This document shows positions 1-11,119 of a DNA stretch of 64,000 bases, in pieces. Source of the stretch: Malus domestica. Lineage: Eukaryota; Streptophyta; Magnoliopsida; Rosales; Rosaceae. Positions within the stretch are counted from its first letter, which is position 1. Every line of letters starts with the position of its first letter. The notes under the pieces were generated by a model, which saw only the letters and a list, made by a program, of their open reading frames with translations, was not told where the DNA came from and searched no databases. The stretch covers positions 875,501-939,500 of the forward strand of contig NC_091673.1 in assembly GCF_042453785.1 (NCBI RefSeq), written 5' to 3'. A program made the position numbers and the translations under genes.

Positions 1-221
1 ACACTGTTTGATGAGTTTAAAGATCTATGTAGTGAGTAAACATAAATCTCAAAACTCTTAAACTCATCTAATAATAATAATTAGGGTGGTGAACAATAAT
101 ACCACTACTTAAGATTAGTGTGAGTAAAATGCACCCAAAATAATCAAGAAGATTATTATTAGATCAGTGTGAGTGTCATTTTCTTTCAAAAGTAAATAAT
201 GTTGAATTTTATTTGCAACAG

Positions 222-435
222 GTCTTTCCTATGCGGTGGATCTACTTGCCTCTTCATCTATGGCTACTGCTTGTATTATTATTACGCCCGATCAGATATG
301 TCTGGCGTTATGCAAACGTCGTTCTTTCGGTTACATGGCTTGCATTTGCTCCGGCTTCTTCCTCATGCTTGGCACAGTAGGTTTTCGCGCGGCTTTGCTG
401 TTTGTTCGTCACATTTACAAGTCCATCAAGTGTGT
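222..435 (+). CDS. possible internal exon of an unrecognised gene at the window edge
   Basis: An open stretch sits between a good acceptor (pyrimidine-rich, ending in CAACAG) and a strong donor (GTGAGT at 436). The open frame encodes a hydrophobic, cysteine-containing peptide with ...ASSSMATACIIITPDQICLALC... and ends near HIYKSIKC, which looks like one or two membrane segments. No family was recognised. A downstream open stretch at about 550-670 could be a further exon but has no clear borders. Any 5' part would lie outside the window. This may equally be chance or a transposon remnant. Confidence 0.3.
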
Positions 436-899
436 GTGAGTAGGTGGTCGGTTGATTGTTATGGTAAGTAGGTCCTCGTTTCTTCCTTTTTTTATCATAG
501 GAAAAAGTCGTCATTTTTGTTAGAAGGTAGGCGAAGGGTGCCGTCAGAAGCAGAGGAAGCAGCGAGCTTTCCTGAATCAAGTCTTTCGGGCCCTCTGTTG
601 CGCGTTTGCTTCAGGCGGTCGGATTATTTGGGGGATTTTAGGGTTTGCCTCAAATATTCTACACTAAATGTATGTAATAGAATAGAAGCGTTAATGTGGG
701 GGAACAAAAGAGCTTGTTGTGTAGCCACATTTTACCCACTCTCTGAAATGACTCTTTCCATATTAGCTTACCCTAGTCTGTGGTTTAGATTTTCGATTGT
801 ACTTAGTGTAGGATTTTCGTTTATATATATGGTAATATTTACCACATCAATATAAAGAGTTATATTTCTACGTAATATCAGACCATGTTGTTCCATGTG

Positions 900-1985
900 T
901 GAAGTCTAAATGCCATGCATATTCACGTCACGCCTATTGTGTTGTCCGCGAGTTAGCTTAAAAATTCATCACACGCGAGGGGCCGTGTTGAGAATGAACT
1001 CCACATTGATAGGAGGATGGATCTTTCATGTGTTTATAAATAAATGTATTACTCCCCATATTGCCATTTAATTCTATGATGAACCTCAACTTCTTCATGA
1101 TATCAGAGTATAAACCTGATGGCTCTCACAAATAGACACAAAAGTTATAGAATATTCTCTCGCATGTATTAGGTTCGTAGGATATCATTATTCCTATGAC
1201 GGACTCATTATATTGCCTGGGAGTAGGATTCTCCCTCTTTCTATTTTCATCCCCTTCCCTCCCCTCCTCTCACATATTTTTTTTTTGTCTTATTGTCTTT
1301 ATAAAAAAATTAATATAAGATGTTGACGTGACTTAACTGTAACCATTCAAATAGGAAGAAAGGGAAAGGGAGAGAGATTAGGAGGGAAGAGAATCATCCT
1401 CCATATTGCTTGACCCAAACTACTCTATAGTGTAAAATATTATTGTAAAAACAAAATGCCAATTTGTTTTAATTATAAAAGAATCTCCTACAAGAATAAC
1501 TAAATTAATTAAACTTGTTAAAGTATAAAATTTGCTTTACTTACATCTTTATATATATATATATATTTTTTTTTTTACTTACATCTTTATATATAAACAA
1601 TAATTCAACTTTCATATGGAAACATCTCTATATATAATAGTAATTCTTGACACAATAAAACAATGACTCCACCAGCTAGGAATATTATTTCTCAGATTCA
1701 CCGGTCAAAGAAGTATACTATTCCAATCAACCAAAAGGTCTTTAAAAAAGCATTGACTTTAAATTTTGGATAGTGCTATTCATTCGATATTTTTTTTACA
1801 TTTCACAGATTCATCTTAATTTCTTAATCGTTAAATTAAATAAATTGGAGAAGATCAAAAGATAAAAATTAACAGAATATGTAAGAGATGAAGAAGAGTG
1901 TGTTTAGCGCCATCCTAAATTTTTAGATGAAGTTTTTGTTCTTTATTTCTTTCCCGCCAAGAGCATGGGATCAAACAATAATCAT
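900..1985. other. AT-rich intergenic stretch, no gene seen
   Basis: No convincing coding region or structured RNA was found. The stretch holds poly-T and TA runs (about 1540-1575) and ordinary AT-rich spacer. Confidence 0.6.
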
Positions 1986-1989
1986 AATT

Positions 1990-2197
1990 CAGCGTCAATC
2001 TCAAGAAGTAGATCATGAGGGCCAAAAATTGAGGCAAAGGTAATTCCTTAGCGCTGAGGAATATGATCAATCTTGTCCAATTTCTCCTCAGTCAAATACT
2101 AATCGAAGATGTCAAGATTTTGATTCATTCTTTCCTTGTTTAGCTTTTTGTTACCATGTTCACAGCTTGCTCGCACACGATACACCCACCTCAATAT
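1990..2197 (-). pseudogene. aldo-keto reductase relic: last exon joined to promoter remnant
   Basis: Read on the minus strand, this is a decayed copy of the last exon of the reductase at 3411-5399. It retains the RWVY block and the sequence NKERMNQNLDIF, followed by a degraded copy of the coding end down to about 1990. A stop replaces the codon after LDIF(D). Exons 1-3 and the introns are missing. Immediately upstream, 2205-2280 resembles the promoter/leader of the intact gene (shared GAAGTATA and CTCCAGTTGTACC-like strings, compare 5450-5500). The promoter and last exon have therefore been brought together, most simply by an internal deletion of a tandem duplicate. It cannot encode an enzyme. 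Confidence 0.75.
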
Positions 2198-2504
2198 ATC
2201 ACATATATATAGAAGTATACCATGTGTTGGCTTCCAGTTGTACCTATGTAGAATCATGGTCACTTTATAACAATCTAACAAGTTAACAACAAACAAAACA
2301 TGTTGTATACATTTTAAAAATTTTAAACAAGTTGATTCCAAAAAATTTAAATTTTGTGGAAAATTTTATCCATAATATACATAAAATTTGACATTTTCAA
2401 GGCAACTTCCTAAGTTCAACATCATGCGAAGCTTATACACTGGTGGATGGTTTGACAAATTTAGGACATCAATATTCTTAATTATGTTTGTAATTTTCAA
2501 ATGT

Positions 2505-2915
2505 AATAAGAGGAATGCTAGCTACATTTTCTATTTGTATTTCCCTATCTACCTTTCTCACTCATCACTTGACACGTATATTCTACTAATAAATTAAACT
2601 ACACAATTCATGCTTTTAAGGTGGAAAATGAGTATGTGAATAACACTATTAAATTAGAATTTATGACTTTAATGCATTACTAATTATAAAGTAATGCTAC
2701 ACTTACCATCTAATCGTACCATTATTTGTACTATCTCTTTAATAAAGGTAGGATCCACCAATGCATGTGGGTTCCATCACTATTAGAGAAATGATACAAA
2801 TAAATGGTACGAGTAGTGTTAATTATGTAGTTTAATTTGCTAGTGAAATACATGTGTCAAGCGTGATGAGTGAGAAAAGTAAATAGAAAAGGTAGATGAC
2901 ATTCCTCTATTATAT
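2505..2915. mobile_element. foldback MITE with ~95-bp inverted arms
   Basis: The left part (about 2508-2610) returns as its reverse complement at about 2815-2912. The shared string runs from GAGGAATG through the CACTCATCACTTGACACGTA-like core. An inner shorter inverted repeat (about 2690-2830, with GTACCATTATTTGTA / TACAAATAAATGGTAC) lies in the loop. There is no coding capacity. The family was not identified. Confidence 0.65.
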
Positions 2916-3410
2916 CTCAGATGATAATATTACTCTAAATTAGACTAAAAGGAGACAGAAAAGTTTTAGTCCAAAACGCAATAGGTAAAAGAGAAATATC
3001 ATATTTATCATGACAATCGCGAACACAAAAATATACTCTCCGGTCTCCAGTACCTACATTTCTAGCATCCAACACAATGGAAAAGTTAATTAAAGATTAT
3101 AAAACTAAGCCAATGAGCTTCACATATACACATCCAATCCAAACGAAGTCTGTACTCAAAAAGCAGAAAATTTATTATGCCTGTGTTCAAGACACGATAT
3201 AAAATATATAAACAACGTGCAAACCCGACAAAATCCAAATTCTTACACAAAGATTGATAAGAGTAAAGCGTACATATATATATATGCCATAAGTTCCAAA
3301 CAAGTGTGGAACTTGCGGAAACTTATGGAATTCTGAATAGCAAAAGAAAGAGAAAAACCCCAGTGAGGATGAAGTCATCAATGAAATGAACGTCCGAAAT
3401 GATCGATTGA

Positions 3411-5399
3411 TCATAATCCAGCATCAATCCGGAGCACAACATCATGCGGTCCCATAATTGAGGCGAAGGTGATTGTTTTGTGTTGAGGAAGACGACTAAT
3501 CTTGTCTAATTCCTCCTCAGTCAAGGACCAACTGAAGATGTCAAGGTTCTGATTCATTCTTTCCTTGTTGGAACTCTTTGTTACCAAGCTCACCCCCTGC
3601 TGGTACACCCATCTCAACGCTATCTGCATATCATTAAAAAGAAGAAAAATTAATTAGTGCAATGCTAAGCTAGAAATATGTTTTGTGTGTGTGTGTGTGT
3701 GTGTAATAGACAAAAGTAGTAGTGCTAATTGTTAAAGTTTCAGAGACAGTCTGTTGGTCCACTACTAATTTGAAACGATATAATTTCCTAACTTAGTTAC
3801 ATGTGTACTGTGGAACCATTCATTATTAGGGAATTTAACTTGGTGAGATATAATGCTTCAACACTGATTAACTAGCTAGGCACCTGAGCAGTTGTTTTTC
3901 CTTTGGCTTTGGCCATGTCCTGGAGAACTTTTGAGCCTAAGACTTTGTTGTCTCCAAATCTAGACGGGGTTGACCCTAACGGAGAGTAGGCCGTCACATG
4001 AATGCCCTTCGCCTTACAGAACTCCCTCAGTTCCTTCAGCTGCCAAAGTGGGTTCATCTCCAACTGTATATTTTAACATACAAATGAATTAAGAAATAAA
4101 ACATATAGCCTTATGCATGCATGCATAAAAAAATAACTGATCATAAAGTAGGAATGTAAGATCATCTCCAACTGAAGGGTCCAGAGGGTCAGATGGCCGA
4201 AAATAGCCCTAAAGCCGTCCAACGAGGGCTAGGCCAAAGGGCTCGTGGACCTCATGTGACAAAAAATGGCCAAAGGGCCAACCGGTTGGCCATCTTCAGC
4301 CAGCTAGTCCGCTAGCTAGCCCACATTTTTTTTTGTTCTTTTTCATTTGCCCAACTCACTTTTTTTTTTTTTAATTTCTAATTTTTTTCCTACACTATTT
4401 CTCACATATTTTTCACCATTTCATACTATCTTACTTTTATTTCAATTTTTCACATTCCATACTATAACCCTTTAGCCCTCGGTTGGAGACGGTTTTTTGT
4501 GACATGGCTAAAACAAGCCCTTTGGCCCTTGGTTGGAGATGATAAGAAATATGGTCATGCACTGTTCATTAAAATATTAATTTCTTGGAGGCTCAGATCG
4601 GTTGGAGATGATCTAAGTATACTTGGTTGAGGGCGGGAGGGATTTTGGCGATGGAAAGGAGGTCTTCAAGCATCTCGGAAGTGAAGTTACTGACGCCAAT
4701 GCCCCTCGCAAGGCCCAGTCTCTTGCATTCTTCCATGCCTTCCCAAACTGACTTGATATCTAAGGGTAGCAGCACTCCCTTTTCTACTGGCATAGAGCTC
4801 ACCACTTTCCCCAGTTTGAAGGGCCAATGTATTATGTACATGTCCACGTACTCCAATTGCAGATTCCTACATAATTCGTTCATGATTTAATAGGGTTAAC
4901 TATTAGCAAAAAAAGTTAATTAGCTAGGGTTTCAACTTTCATTTAGAGGTTATTTGATAAATATTTCGTTTTCATTTTTCACTTTATTAGGAAATTTAAA
5001 AATAATAGCTATTTTTGTGAAATTTTAAAATTGAAAACTGAAATGTTATCAAACGAGCCCTTAATACTATCGGTCAAACCTTAAACTCATGTTGATGGCA
5101 GGCACTACAAGGTCTCTTTCAGCAAAGCTGGCAGAAAGCTTGGTGGTGATGAAGAGCTCACTCCTGGACTTGACAAGTCCAAGACGCAGTGCTTCAGCTA
5201 TGGCTCCCCCCAGATCTCGCTCTGACCCATAAACAAAGGCGGTGTCGAAGTGGCGGTAGCCCGCTCTGATTGCTTCAAGAATTGCAGCTATGGCTGTTTC
5301 AGGGTCGACTTTAGGGTACGGTGAAGTCCCCATGCCGATCACTGGCATCGTCATGTCACAGGAGATCAACGTTACTTCAGGAACTATAATTGGCGTCAT
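3411..5399 (-). CDS. NADPH-dependent aldo-keto reductase, D-galacturonate reductase-like
   Basis: Four exons on the minus strand: 5399-5080, 4866-4623, 4063-3884 and 3623-3411. All introns are GT-AG and frame continuity is perfect, giving a 318-residue protein, the usual length for this AKR4 group. The AKR catalytic tetrad is visible: Asp and Tyr in GYRHFDTAFVYGSE, Lys in LFITTKLS, His in YIIHWPF. The C-terminal half has GIGVSNF, NQLEMNP and VTKSSNKERMNQNLDIF, which belong to the cofactor-binding barrel. The sequence most resembles plant reductases of the strawberry D-galacturonate reductase / chalcone-reductase-like / codeinone-reductase-like group. These are soluble enzymes that reduce a carbonyl with NADPH. 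The exact substrate cannot be read from sequence. Relics at 1990-2197 and 13660-14449 show a local gene family. Start chosen at the first ATG, preceded by a TATA box about 110 bases upstream. Confidence 0.9.
4160..4542. mobile_element. MITE in intron 2 of the reductase gene, TAA target duplication
   Basis: The terminal inverted repeats read TCATCTCCAAC...GGG at the left and ...GGTTGGAGATGA at the right. They are flanked by TAA on both sides (4157-4159 and 4543-4545), as expected for PIF/Harbinger-type MITEs. The interior is GC-rich with repeated GGCCAAAGGG-type words. It lies wholly inside the intron between exons 2 and 3. A further short copy of the terminus (GGTTGGAGATGATCTAAG) is at about 4599-4617, by the exon 2 donor. 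Confidence 0.7.
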
Positions 5400-5507
5400 T
5401 CCTAATTAACGTACGTCGACCGAAAACTCAAATTATCTTCAAGAAATTAGATAGAAGTATATGGAATCAGAAGATATCCTGGTCTCCAGTTGTACCAATG
5501 TCTTGCG

Positions 5508-5515
5508 TTTATATA
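5508..5515 (-). promoter_or_regulatory. TATA box of the aldo-keto reductase gene
   Basis: On the minus strand the sequence reads TATATAAA, about 110 bases upstream of the chosen ATG at 5399. This is a suitable distance for a plant core promoter with a short leader. Confidence 0.55.
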
Positions 5516-6162
5516 GGCATGCATCTGTGTAGACCATGTTATAAATCATTCATTTAATTACTGTTTATGGTTCGAATGTCATACGTGACGGCCGGCTGTG
5601 TTTAAAATAGTTTCATGTTTCCTTTTTTAAGGTTTTTGGCCTTCCAGAATATGTCTAATTAGTCGTATCTATCTGGCAAAAAGAAAATGTAAGGTAAAAC
5701 ACTAAACCAAATAAATGAAATATGAATTACGTTGCTATAGCCTAGCTTTTACATTTGTTTAGAATTTTCTTTTACAAATTTTATATGTTATTTTACATTT
5801 GACTAGATATAAGTTATTGCCTTGGACTGCGTCGACGATCAGGAAGGTGGCCATTTTTGTGTTCGAAATATACTTACTTTTTCGTGCACACTAAAATTAA
5901 GTATGTCATGCATGAAAAATCAGGTACGAGCTCGAGATCACCAAGGGAGATTGTTAATTACACACTTGAACAACTATAGTAATTTCCATTCTTATCTTAT
6001 TTTTATTCATGACTTTTCTCATGTTAAATAAGTAAACATGTCCGATCATGGGAATCAATAATGACTCATTGTCAGCATAATGCATGTCATGACACACCAT
6101 GCATTATGTCAACAATTCGTGAGGCTTGTTATGGCATGCCATGATGTGAGGATTAGCGTGTC

Positions 6163-6927
6163 TATTGGATGAGTAAATAGTGTGCCAGGTCATTACCTTA
6201 CATGTGCAAATATAGAGTATCTTACAAGCCTTATTAGAATAGTATAAATAGCATGTTCTCCTCATATATTGTGGTTGTCGGTTGTATACAGAAAACAGCT
6301 AAGAGAAATACATTGAGAGCTTAATCATTTTCTTCTCTGTTCTTCTTCCATTTTTGCATTTTCTTGATTTTCATTGAATTCTTCCTTACTGTTAAGATGG
6401 TATCGAGAGCCATTCTTGCTCAAGTTTCTGCCATCTCCTCCAGTGTTGTACTGTGACAATCAATCTGCAATAGCCTTGAGTTTAAATCCAGTTCAACACT
6501 CTTGCATCAAACACTTGGAAACAAACTTCCACTTTGTTCATGAAAGAGTTCAAAAAGGGGATCTATTGGTGGAGTACTTATGCACTAAAGATCAGGTTGC
6601 AGATGTGCTAACCAAAGGACTACATGCCCAGATTTTCTTCGTCACTGTTTCAATCTTAAACTTGGATACCCAAGTTAAGATTGAGGGGGGGGTAGTTGAT
6701 GAGTAAATATTGTGCTAGGTCATTACCTTACATGTGCAAATACAGAGTATCTTACAAGCCTTATTAGAATAGTATAACTAGCATGTTCTCCTCATATATT
6801 GTGGTTGTCGGTTGTATACAGGAAACAGCTAAGAGAAATACATTGAGAGCTTAATCATTTTCTTTTCTGTTCTTCTTTCATTTCTGCATTTCCTTGATTT
6901 TCATTGAATTCTTCCTTACTGTTAAGA
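6163..6927 (+). mobile_element. internally deleted Ty1/copia element with two 235-bp LTRs and GTGTC target duplication
   Basis: LTR copies at 6163-6397 and 6693-6927 are the same length (235 bp) and nearly identical. The 5' LTR is followed at once by a primer-binding-site-like string TGGTATCGAGAGCC (6398). The 3' LTR is preceded by a purine tract (TTGAGGGGGGGG, about 6681-6692). GTGTC is present on both sides (6158-6162 and 6928-6932). Only about 295 bp of internal sequence remains, so gag, integrase and reverse transcriptase are gone. Removing the element and one GTGTC restores the repeat seen uninterrupted near 9350. Confidence 0.85.
6440..6706 (+). pseudogene. C-terminal RNase H remnant of copia polyprotein
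   Basis: The frame reads VLYCDNQSAIALS, then KHLETNFHFVHERV and KDQVADVLTKGL, the classic C-terminal end of plant copia Pol (RNase H). All upstream domains are missing, so this is a fragment within the deleted element and cannot support transposition. Confidence 0.85.
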
Positions 6928-7435
6928 GTGTCAAGACAAGTCATAGCTACGCTAACACTTGCATTGTGATACGCCAGCATTTTGCCAACACTTTGCCTAC
7001 TATTTCAGAATAATTTAGATGTCGGCAATGCATGTCACGACATCCTAATCCATAACATTCCCATCGCATGCCAAGCACGCAAAACGTTGGCAAAATGCAT
7101 GCCATGACATGTCATCGCATGCCAACATCGATGTTTTAGCGAGCCACGATAAGAGAGTTAGCAAGTCAAAGTGTTAAAAAAATGCATGGCATGACATACT
7201 AACCTTCGTATCGTGGCACGCCAAAACATCGTTGTTGGCCCTAACATCACAAGCATCGTAAATTATCGGTAGAATGCATGTCATGACACGCCATGCATTC
7301 TGTTGACGATTCGCAAAGCTTGCTATGGCATGCCACGATGAAAAGGTTAGCATGTCAAGATATGTCATACCCTACATTCTGGCAACATGCTTTTTTTTCT
7401 AACATTTTGCCTACTATTTCGGAATAATTTAAAAT

Positions 7436-7765
7436 AAAAAATCTAGGGCAAAGAGTAGACCCCCGAATTTTATTTTTTTTATAGAAATTAGTACAAAATA
7501 GGACGCTAGTCATATATGAATGTATTCTTACCGTAAGGACACGTTCATTATGTGAGCTGAATATTTACATGTGTTCTTACCGGTAAGAACACATACAAGC
7601 GTTCTTACTGGTAAGAATCTTTGTAAATTTTAAGCTCAATCAATGAACATGTTCTTACTGGCAAGAACCCTTCATATATGATTGCCTACTATGTTGTAGT
7701 AATTTCCAAAAAAAAAAAAAAAAAAAATTTAAGGCTCTAGGGTAGTCTACTTTTTCCTAGATTTT
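7436..7765. mobile_element. MITE with ~22-bp TIRs and repeated internal palindromes
   Basis: The left end AAATCTAGGGCAAAGAGTAGAC matches the reverse complement of the right end GTCTACTTTTTCCTAGATTT with few differences. The interior contains several copies of a GTTCTTACYGGTAAGAAC-type palindrome (about 7530-7670) and a poly-A run. There is no coding capacity. Confidence 0.65.
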
Positions 7766-7773
7766 TTTTGGGT

Positions 7774-9061
7774 GGGTTTTATCACAAATGGTCTCTGAAA
7801 TTGAAAATCAATCAATGTAATCCCTGAAAATAAGTGTCGTAAATCAATGTGGTCATTCTGTTACAATTCTATTAAAATTTTTGTTAAGTGCTGATGTAGC
7901 ACATAAATGAGTTTCATAAGTCATTTTTTCTCACAAATGGTCCTTGAAATTAATTTGCGACATAAAAATGGTCTCTAAAATTGACTTGCGACATCAAAAT
8001 GGTCTCTAAAATTGAAAATCGATCAATGTAGTCCTGCAAGTAAATGTCCTAAATCAATGTAGCATTTCTGTCACAATTCTGTCAAAAATTTTGTTATGTG
8101 CTGATGTGACATATAAATGGATCACACAAGTCTAATTAAATTAAAAAATTACAAATAAGTGTAATAATTTAATAGTTGATAAAAAGTTGTGAACCCAAAA
8201 AACCAGTCATGCAATCACCTTATATCCCAGTCCACATTCCTCTACCTCATTCGTTGTCTATTCTCTAAAAAAGTCTCAATACACACCCATCTTTACACAC
8301 TTCGACACCCTTTACCGAATTAAACATGGATCGAGATCACCTTTGGTGACCACTTGGCTGATTGGCAACGACTTCTAGGACATCACCGTTAACATTTCGC
8401 GATCAACATCCTCATAACCTTAATCTTGGTGAGCTTGTTCGGTGCTTCCCTGGTGGTCTAGTGACTCAAAGAATGGTTAGGTCTGCCTTGAGATAATGAG
8501 ATTATAACCAAGGTGCGTCTATTGTTGGTTGAAAACTATTTCCAAACCCCCTCTTAGGCCTTGGTTAAGCCTTGTGCCTTTGAGAATTTATGGAAGGGAT
8601 ATTTATTCGGAGTAGGTCTTACTATAAGAAAGAAAATTCTATTGTGAAAAAAGGTATTTAGACAACTTTTTTAATTAATTATTAAACTCACATCAGCACA
8701 TAACAAATTTTTTTACAGAATTGTACCGGAATGATCATATTGATTTGTGACACCTAATTTCAAAGACTACATTCATTGATTTTCAATTTTAGGGACAATC
8801 TTGATGGTGTAGGTCAATTTCAGGGACCATCTTGATGGTGTGAGTCAATTTCAGGGACCATTTGTGATAAAAACCTGTAAATCTTGTGGGGCCCATTTAT
8901 GTGCCGCATCAACACTTAATGGAATTTTTAACATAATTGTGATGGAAAGATCACATTGATTTGTGACACCTATTTTCAGGGACTACATTGATTGATTTTC
9001 AATTTTAGGACCATCTTGATGGTAAGGGTAAATTTCAGGGACCATTTGTGATAAAAACCCT
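7774..9061. mobile_element. non-autonomous TIR element with repeated 'ATGGTCCCTGAAATT' modules
   Basis: The ends are inverted: GGGTTTTATCACAAATGG at the left, CCATTTGTGATAAAAACCC at the right. The left arm (about 7780-7920) has a second, direct, degenerate copy (about 7925-8120). Reverse-complement copies lie at about 8690-8880 and 8880-9060. The middle (8160-8640) shows no protein-coding evidence. A clean target duplication was not identified because the flanks are T-rich. Confidence 0.6.
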
Positions 9062-9468
9062 TTTTTTACATGCATTTTGGCAACACTTTGCCTACTATTT
9101 CGGAATAATTTAGAAGCGAGGTTAGTGTCGGGGCTAACATCAATGTTTTGGCATGTCAGGGTTAACGTGTCAAAGTTTTAGAAAAATGCATGACATGACA
9201 AGCTAACCCTCGCATCGAGGCACGCCAAAACATCGTCGTTGGCCCTGACATGACATGCATCGTGAATTGTCAGCATAATGCATGTCATGACACGCCATGC
9301 ATTATGTCAACAATTTGCGAGGCTTGTTCTGGTGTGCCATGATGCAAGGGTTAGCATGTCAAGATAAGTCATGGCTACGCTAATGCTCTCATCATGGCAC
9401 GCCAACATTTTGCCAACATTTTGCCAACACTTTGCCCACTATTCCGGAATAATTTAGATGTAGGCAAT

Positions 9469-10216
9469 CACGGGCGGAGCCACCCACAAGGCTAAGGTGG
9501 GTTGTAGCCCAGGGAGGTTTTCTGTAAGTGTAGTGCTATCTACACATCCATTTTTATTTCTCACACATCCCTCTCAGTTTTCGGCTTTCGGATCGAATGA
9601 ATTAATGAAGATCAATGGGAAAAAAATCAATAAGAGTGTGTGAATAACATTATCCTTTTTTAACTCATGTTTTAATGACTTATGTTAATGCATGTAGCCC
9701 ATATAGCCCACTCAATTCCAATAATGGTTATTATTTTATGTATATTTAGTAAAGAATAGGTAATAAATAATACTTTTCATGCCAAAAGTAATAAATTAGT
9801 CCTATCTCCCTCCCTCGCTCTATCCTATTCGTTAAAGAAAAAAAATCACTTACCCTATGCGGTTTCGCATCTGTACTTCTTACTCAAGAAAAGAAAAAGA
9901 ATTTTCTTTTAGTTCACAATTAAATCTCTATCTCTGCAATGCCTTTCTTTTCGTTCCAATTTTCCAATTAATGTAACCATTGGTACCTTCTTAATCTTTT
10001 TATTTACTTATTCTTGATTTATTTAGTAGGTTAATTATTTATAAGGTCCTTGAAGTTGTTGGTTAGGGTTATGATTGTGATAATTGTTTATATTATATTG
10101 TTCTTCTTTTATATTGATTATTATATAATTCTATATAAGAGAAAAATAAATATATGATTTTATGGTACTAATTTGAGCTAACCCACGCAAGAAAAAAAAT
10201 CATGGCTCCGCCCTTG
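9469..10216. mobile_element. hAT-like non-autonomous element
   Basis: The terminal inverted repeats CACGGGCGGAGCCA (left) and TGGCTCCGCCCTTG (right) differ at one position and resemble the CA-GGGGCGG-type ends of plant hAT elements. GCAAT flanks both sides (9464-9468 and 10219-10223). The uninterrupted host repeat near 7021 has a single GGCAATGCATG, which supports insertion at this point. No transposase was seen; the interior is AT-rich. Confidence 0.65.
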
Positions 10217-10329
10217 CAGCAATGCATGTCACGGCATCCTAATTCCATTACATTCCCATCGCATGCCAAGCACGCAAAATGTCAACAAATGTTTGCTATG
10301 ACAAGTCCATAAATAATGTCTTAGAAGTT

Positions 10330-11110
10330 GAAATTTGAGACGGCGACCTACGATTTCTAGCAAAAACTTGAATACGTAAAACAAAACATTTCAGTTGAAG
10401 AACGTGTAACATGCAACCGTGGAATAAAGACAAACTAATGTTGATTCAGGCTGGATTAGCTGCTGATTATATGAAACGAAAACTAAAATTTCTCAATTCT
10501 TTTCCTTACCTTTTTTTTTATTTTTTTTACCAAAGCGGTATTAATTTGTCAGATAAAATTTCAAGTATAAAGAGAAAAAGTTGGAGGAAAAAACATATAT
10601 CCAGAATAAGGTGTCTAATTAAACGAAGCAAACTACATATAAAAGCCTGGTCGTCAAACTGCATTCCGACCTTTTAATCCCCTCTGACGTTTTAGAATTG
10701 GATAATTACGTCAATAATTCATGGGAAGGACCCTTCATAAACACTTGATTAATTAAGGGTAGAGTTATTTACACAATTATTTCTCACATACTTTTCTTTC
10801 AAAATTGGACTCTCTATAAACTCGTTGTCACCTCATTTTTTTTGCACTATATTTTATAACCTTGTCACAAAAATTGACAATAAACTATATATGAGATGAC
10901 AGAGAATCCATAGAGAATCACAAAGTCTCATTAGCATTTCTCTTCTAATTTTTCATCTCATATTGTAAGGTCGTCGAATAATAAGCCTTTCCTTCGTTCG
11001 TTAAGGTTCAAGAGTCAATAATAAACGTAACTAGGGAGAAATTCATCAACCATACATGGTGTTTTTTCAGGTGTGCAAGTAGAAATCTAACTTTGGATTT
11101 GGAACCCTTA
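10330..11110. other. intergenic AT-rich stretch, no gene seen
   Basis: Short open frames occur, but none has splice context, a recognised motif or a composition unlike the surrounding spacer. Confidence 0.55.
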
Positions 11111-11119
11111 TTCCTATAT

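Larger units (their letters stand above)
6040..10330. repeat. palindrome-rich tandem repeat block, interrupted by four transposons
   Basis: The host DNA in 6040-6162, 6933-7435, 9062-9468 and 10217-10330 is made of related units of very roughly 400 bp. Each carries the words AATGCATGTCATGACA, GCATGCCA, CACGCCATGCAT and a TTTGCC(T/C)ACTATTTC(G/A)GAATAATTT block. The anchor AATGCATGTCATGACA recurs near 6078, 7277 and 9283. Many words are short palindromes or near-palindromes built on GCATGC/TGACATGCA. No coding region was seen. The block is split by the elements at 6163-6927, 7436-7765, 7774-9061 and 9469-10216. Confidence 0.6.
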
